Shown one piece after another: positions 58,215 through 64,000 of a DNA stretch of 64,000 nt. This DNA is from Vitis vinifera. Taxonomy: Eukaryota; Streptophyta; Magnoliopsida; Vitales; Vitaceae. The stretch covers positions 3,425,001 through 3,489,000 of the forward strand of contig NC_081821.1 in NCBI RefSeq assembly GCF_030704535.1, given 5' to 3'. Position 1 is the stretch's first letter. Every line of letters begins with the position of its first letter. The position numbers were made by a program, and so were the translations under genes. A model generated the notes under the pieces. It ran no database searches, was not told the DNA's origin, and saw nothing but the letters and a program-made list of their open reading frames with translations.

Positions 58215-59597
58215 TTGAACCACCTAGACTACAAAAGATAAATGTTCAATCACTGAAACCGATTTTTCAAAAGTGAAAGTTTTCTTTTCTTACCAATTAA
58301 AAAGAACAACAAGAACAATAAATGATAATGGCACTAACTTCTCAACCTTTTTTCAATAATAAGCATGAAAATTTAAAGCTATTGCAGATAAAAAAAAAAA
58401 AATGATAAAATAAAATTCACATCTCCAACAAGAGACATCTGACCCATGATTAGGAAACCCTTGAGATTCTATTACAATTTTGCTGTTTAGCTTCCCGGTT
58501 CTTAAAATATTTTAAGGGAAAAAGAACAACTAACGAGCAATTTCATTTGATATTCCATCTTGTGTTTGTCTCCCTTTTCCCTCCCTTTCCTCTTCCTTTG
58601 AATAAGTGCAAAGTTTTTCAAAACTAAATTTAAGAAATTGAGACGGATTTTTTTGAACTGCAGAAGCCATAAAGAAATAAAGCAAAGGAGACAGAGACGG
58701 GAAAATTCATGTGATCCAGTAATTCATGGTTGAGGCATGAGATTATATAATTTCTCTCTGACATCACCTCTATGCACTAGGAACCCAATGAGACACGACA
58801 TAAAAAATACCGAAAATACACAGCCTATATATTATAATAAAATTGATCCCTAATAGGGCAAAACAAATTGCTAACAAGAAATTTATTGCCACAAAACATA
58901 AGGCATTCAGACACAATTTCGAGAAGTAATTAACATGATTCTTCATTTGCATCATTGCAGAAATCTGGGATTGCTTTCATAAGTCTAAGTACTGGCATAG
59001 AATCTATGAACATTTTTGGGATATTGACAAGATCACCAATCATAAAAAAACCCCATCCAGAATTGTAACTCTTACAGAAGTCATGGACACAATTATTAAC
59101 CAAAAACAACGGATTTCAGATTTCAATTTCCATCTGAAACAAATACCCCTTCTGGTTCTAAAAATTGTGAGGGAAAAGAAAAGGAAAAGGAGAAGGAAAG
59201 AAAATCAAATAGAAGTTGAACCTAGTAGATTGCATTTCATCTCTTTTCCCCAATTTCCTTTACTCCATCATATAAAAATTGAAGAAATCCTAAATATACA
59301 AATGCCCATCATAGTTTCTTTTTCTCCCCATTTTTCTCTACAACCAAACAACAAACTTTGGTATTCTCCCTTTTCTTTTCCTTCCCATTTTCCAAAGATT
59401 CAAATAGGGGAACACACATGTGTACATGTGTACATGCATGCATACATACAGGTACATGCATGAGCATCAAGGTTGAAGAAAATATAGAATTCATCAATGG
59501 GGAATAACACACTACCAAATGAGATTGTCTCATTTCATAAACCGTCGAGAATTTATTCAGAAATGCAATAACATATATAACGAGAAAAGGGTCATAC

Positions 59598-59700
59598 CAG
59601 TTAGAGTGATTTGAGAAAAGTTTGAAGATCAATGCAAAGTGGAGGAGGCTCAGCAATGGCGGTTCTGTAATTGGCTTGGGAAGATTTTTAAAACGTAGGC
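59598..59700 (-). other. Probable 5' UTR exon of the lipid phosphate phosphatase gene
   Basis: On the minus strand a transcript-like leader ends CACTCTAACTG with a GTATGA donor at 59,592-59,597. It would splice across about 1.4 kb to the acceptor TAGTCTAG, placing GTGGTTCAA before the LPP start codon. The leader has no ATG, which fits a 5' UTR. The upper limit is approximate. Confidence 0.5.
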
Positions 59701-62700
59701 ATCAGGCGTTAAACCCAGAATGAGAAGATTGCAGTTGCAAAACTGAATATAATGTTAAATGAGTACGAGAAAATGACAGCTTTCTCTATGAAATAACCAC
59801 CAAAGTCTAGCGGGATGGCAACACATTGCAGGCCAAATGCTTTGTCTTTTGGACTTTTTTCTTTTTTTTTTGGGTCTTGGAAACATCTTAAACTATGAAA
59901 TTGGGGTTATGATTGGACCCACAAATTTTGGATTTGATGTATGGTTAAGCTTCCAATTTTTTATTTATTTATAAGGAATTTTTTTTTTAAGTAATTTGTG
60001 GTAGATTCCCTTTTTAGAAAAAAAGAAAATGGTTTAATATTTTTAAAATGTTTAATCATGTGATTTTTATTTTTATTTTTATTTTATTTTTTTGGTTGGG
60101 GTGGCTATTGATAATATAATATTTAGTGTAATCATTATGTTTTGGACCTGAATTAATTTAATTTAATTTTGGAAGTTTATATTTTTAAGAATTTGTCTCC
60201 TTATTTTTTATGTATATATTATTTTGCTAGAAATTAATCTTTGCCCATACATGAGAAAGCTCTCTAGTAGCATTTTTAGTTTAAAAAATGTTTTTGAAGA
60301 AAAAAATTAGATGTCTGATAAAATTTAGGATTAATTTATTAAAAAATGATGAAAAGATCTCAAATTTATAAAATTAACCTCTCATTTTAAAACTTGAAGA
60401 GTAACTCATTTTTTTTATATAAATATCCTTTAACATTTTCATTATTTACATGTATATTTTAAAAGTAAAGATTACTTTTTGTAAGAAAAATATAATGGTA
60501 TTTTTGTCTAAAATTGATATTTTTTAGATTAAAAAATGCCCAAAAGGCTTAGTTTTCCAAAATGGGGATGATTTGATGGTTATTCCTAAAATTCAATAAA
60601 TACTTTTAAAATTTTGAAAAATAACTTAAAATCATAATAAAAAATATCATTTTTTTAGAAAAACACTACAGATGTCATTCTCCTAAAAGTATTTCTAAAT
60701 AAAACATTTTTACTAAAAATACTTCGATTAAAAGTAATTTTTGACATGCTCTTAATCTTTTTAAAAAGAATTTTACCTTATTTTAAAAGTTTATTATAAT
60801 TTTATTTAGAAATAAAATAAAATAAAATTTAAATTATTTTATCAAACTTCTAAGTTGTGTTAAAATTTTATTAATAAATATTTTTTTTTTTAAGTAGTGT
60901 GTTCTAAACCATAGTTGAATTCTTGCAAGTATATATATATGAATGCAATAAATCATGGCACTTAAAAATATTATATAGGAATTTCTCTCCCAATATTACT
61001 TATCCACATATGTATTGAAACCAAAAGTCTAGGCCTCGTTTTGTCATTTAGGGCCTCCAATCCTGTAATGAATCTCCAATTTGAACAGCAAATTTCTTTG
61101 GGACCTGCCAAATAAATAGACAGATAACCAATGAAAATGGAGGCTTCCACTGGAGGGCTCTGTGTATTAAGGGTCGTGTTGAGTAAGGCTTGTCAATTAG
61201 AGGTGTGCCAAGCATATGAAGTCAATTGGACCATCTGAGGAGGGTTTCCATGATCAGCAATTAAATTTAGGGAATGGAATGAAATAAAAATAAACTGATG
61301 AGTTAATGATTGGATCACCAATTTGTAGTTTAAAATGAGAAATGCTGGACAAATGAGGTGTGGACCACATGTGACTAGTAGGCTCCATTATGGAGGATCC
61401 ATGCAAAATACATAGCTAAAATCCCTTTCTGAAATGCCTAACCATTGAGTATTAAAGTTAATATTAGTAAATAATTGATGATTTGTTTTTATTTTTTATA
61501 ATATTTGCTATAAAAATATTTAATGTTATACATAGTAAATAAATATTACATTGTATTATATTATAAAATATTTAATATTATCTATTTCAATCGAACTCTC
61601 AACCTTCAATGTCTGTATTAGGGAGGGTTAGAATTTGGGACGAAAGACCAAAATAAAGAATCGGGAAAAGCTCTATTTGGGGTTTTTTGGGTGATTGAAT
61701 TTATAAATTTACCCTTTATTATTCAATCATATACATAACATGTGACATTTTTGGTCCATTGAAAGTAACACCGTCGAATAAAATACACTAGAAAATAAAG
61801 TGTATTAAACACTATTATAAAATAGTATATATTAAAGAGAAATAATATTTGCATCCATCCAACTTTTCTTTGTATTCATATGAATAATAATAAAATTTAA
61901 AATAAAAATGTTCATTAATAAAATAATTCAATTTCTTTTAAGGAGAAATATACATCTATCTTTCTCTATTTGACACATTAAGACCCAACGGTTATACGGT
62001 ATTCGGATCTGGAGTGTCTGAAATATCTGAAATGTCTAACCTTCCATGTTCGAACCCCTCCTCAATGTTCAATACATTATACTTGAACATTTGCGAGGTG
62101 TCCTGTCTTTTTTTTTTTTTTTTTTACTTTTAAATTATTTTTATAACAAGTTTATTGTCAAAATTTATCTAAATAATAAACCCTAAAAGAATTTTCCTCT
62201 TCTAATTTGTTATTGAGAAGAAAAAAGTCAAGAGAAAAAGGACGTGAAAGAGAAGAACGAGAAGAAAAAAGAACATTTGCACGCACTGCTCTCCTCTATT
62301 TGCGCTGCAGGGTTCCCTTTTTCTATCACAGAAAGCTTTGAAAAGTGAGAATTGGCTTTGTAACCAGCTAGATGAACACGCACCACCTCATTGGGATGGG
62401 GAACTTGCATGTTAGCCCTCTTCACTCTTCGTCTTCACTCCACCTTTAAGTTCTTACCCACTTTTGGATCTCGTCTATAAACCATACCATTTTGAAAACA
62501 ACACTCAACACATTGAACTTATCACTCAGTCCAACTATCAATCGTCTCATTACGGATTCGATTACATTTTTAAACTAACAAGCAAAGAAATATGACTTAT
62601 ATTCCCTATAATAGATCGATACTTATCAAAATTTTGAATGGAAGTATATAATGAAATTTGTGTCGTTGAATAAAAATGCAAGTCTATATAAATAAGATAC

Positions 62701-63104
62701 AAACAAATGCGATAAAAGAAGTAGATAGTAAAATTCACGTGTTAAGACTTAATATAAAGTATAAGACTTGAATTATATATATAACATCATCTAATTTGTT
62801 AAATACATTTCACTAATGTAATCCCTCCTATTGAAATATCGTATGATTTGTTAATTGTTGACCATTGAAGGAGATTTTGAACGTGAATCATGAATCTAGT
62901 TGTTGGGTGCTAAAAGGCCCAAACGTGGATCCATTGAAGTCTGTCTTTACTTGGTATGTAATTAACGAGCCTCGCTTAAGGTTGTCCTTCAAGTTGAAGA
63001 AATAATGATAAGAAAGTAGTAAAGAAGACCAACCCCATTGCAAACCTTTTTCTCTATCTTCCTCCCCAAAAGGCTCCGATTCAACTCATTAGAACCCGCT
63101 ACCA
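59701..63104. other. AT-rich intergenic DNA between LPP and PB1 genes
   Basis: The region is divergent: the LPP promoter lies at the left end and the PB1 gene promoter at the right. 60.0-62.2 kb is AT-rich with no gene. A tRNA-like B box (GTTCGAACCCC) lies at 62,049-62,059 without a convincing tRNA around it. Confidence 0.45.
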
Positions 63105-64000
63105 ATGGATCCATCACCACCGCCTCTTCCTCCCCATCCCATCACCACTATGCAGCTCAACTATCCCGAATCCGCAGACTCTTCTCCCAGGAAGGCGGAT
63201 ACCTGGGAAGAGCCTCTCCCGCCGGTCCCAGGTGCCAGACTCCGTCTTATGTGCAGCTTCGGCGGCCACATTATCCCCCGCCCACATGACAAGACTCTCT
63301 GCTATATGGGCGGTGAGACCCGCATGATCGTGGTCGACCGCAGCTCTTCCTTGGCTGACCTTTCCTCTCGCATCTCCCGGACTCTACTCAATGGCCGCGG
63401 TTTTACCCTCAAGTACCAACTCCCCAATGAGGACCTGGACAATCTCATTTCAGTCACGACCAATGAAGATCTTGATAACATGATAGAAGAGTATGATAGA
63501 ATCACGTCAGCTTCCCCTTTGAAATCCTCTCGCCTCCGGCTATTTATCTTCCTTGCGAAGCCTGAAACTGCCGCTTCTATGGGGTCTCTACTTGATGATG
63601 CCAAGTCTGAGACTTGGTTTGTTGATGCACTCAATGGCGCTGGGCTGCTTCCCAGAGGACTTTCTGATTCTGCGGCCATTGATTGCTTTCTTGATAGAGA
63701 TGCTAGTGGCGATTCTTGTACACATGTGGAGGCGCAAACCGACTCTTTATGCAACACCAAGCATGGGAAGAGTGGGCAGGAGGTGCACTCGGTGCCTAGC
63801 TCACCTATGGTAGAGACTGCTTCGTCCTTTGGCTCATCTTCATCTTCGCCCTCCATGGCCAACCTGCCGCCTATTCGGGTGCGGGCTGAGGACGGTGGGC
63901 TTAGACTGCATGATCACAAGGTTGGTTTGGAGGAGGAGTTTGCATATATGAGTACTAATCCTCAGACTGTGGTGCAGAAACAAGATGAGGGGTTTGTTGT
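63105..64000 (+). CDS. PB1 domain-containing protein, 3' end beyond window
   Basis: An open frame from ATG 63105 runs to the window end (298 complete codons) without a stop. Residues 1-43 are Pro/Ser-rich (MDPSPPPLPPHP). A PB1 domain spans about 44-150: RLRLMCSFGGHIIPRP, then YMGGETRMIVVDR, then the acidic OPCA-like motif around YQLPNEDLDNLISVTTNEDL, closing with RLRLFIFL. A Ser-rich low-complexity region follows (SSFGSSSSSPSM, about 235-246). PB1 domains mediate protein-protein pairing. This arrangement is typical of a plant-specific PB1 family with a long disordered C-terminus, some members of which are fused to kinases; what follows here cannot be seen. The coding part is clearly more GC-rich than its surroundings. 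Confidence 0.9.
   Translation, partial: MDPSPPPLPPHPITTMQLNYPESADSSPRKADTWEEPLPPVPGARLRLMCSFGGHIIPRPHDKTLCYMGGETRMIVVDRSSSLADLSSRISRTLLNGRGFTLKYQLPNEDLDNLISVTTNEDLDNMIEEYDRITSASPLKSSRLRLFIFLAKPETAASMGSLLDDAKSETWFVDALNGAGLLPRGLSDSAAIDCFLDRDASGDSCTHVEAQTDSLCNTKHGKSGQEVHSVPSSPMVETASSFGSSSSSPSMANLPPIRVRAEDGGLRLHDHKVGLEEEFAYMSTNPQTVVQKQDEGFV

Noticed and set aside
61970..62075. B-box-like GTTCGAACCCC with upstream ACGGTTATACGG, possible tRNA
   Set aside because: No matching acceptor stem or credible anticodon arm; at most a decayed tRNA-derived repeat.
63302..63862. 186-residue minus-strand open frame
   Set aside because: It is the antisense shadow of the PB1 gene, which has the domain match and biased codon use on the plus strand.

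Overview
This is nuclear DNA from a flowering plant, almost certainly a woody eudicot and probably a grapevine (Vitis). Genes are split by introns with GT/AG borders, intergenic DNA is very AT-rich, and LINE, Copia, TRIM and MITE-like elements are abundant. A microRNA of the miR156/157 family is present in the sequence form also known from grape. The species is an inference; gene structures below come from reading codons across splice sites.

Layout. 1-11,732 (+): a nuclear poly(A) polymerase missing only its 5' end; its 5.3 kb second intron holds several LINE fragments, one nested inside another. 13,713-25,380 (+): a two-exon DUF599 membrane-protein gene whose single 10.9 kb intron holds a Copia remnant, an antisense LINE, a very short-LTR gag-type retroelement and a second copy of the LINE found in the poly(A) polymerase gene. 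25.4-30.7 kb: no gene recognised. 30,886-35,807: a decayed Copia retrotransposon with both LTRs. About 38.03-38.3 kb (-): a MIR156/157 hairpin with a TATA box upstream. 38.3-44 kb: AT-rich, no gene.

44.0-51.4 kb (-): three related two-exon genes for tiny secreted proline-rich peptides (64, 68 and 53 residues). The first two lie in a tandem segmental duplication of about 2.5 kb. A tandem TRIM array with an inverted LTR piece lies between the second and third. This cluster is the best candidate for something undescribed. 54.2 kb (-): a small basic plant protein of unknown function. 55.5-59.7 kb (-): a seven-coding-exon lipid phosphate phosphatase (PAP2 family) with a separate 5' UTR exon. 63,105-64,000 (+): the start of a PB1-domain protein running off the window.

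The genes do not form a pathway: RNA 3'-end processing, phase-change microRNA, lipid signalling and peptide secretion are separate functions. The peptide genes are related by duplication, not by an operon.
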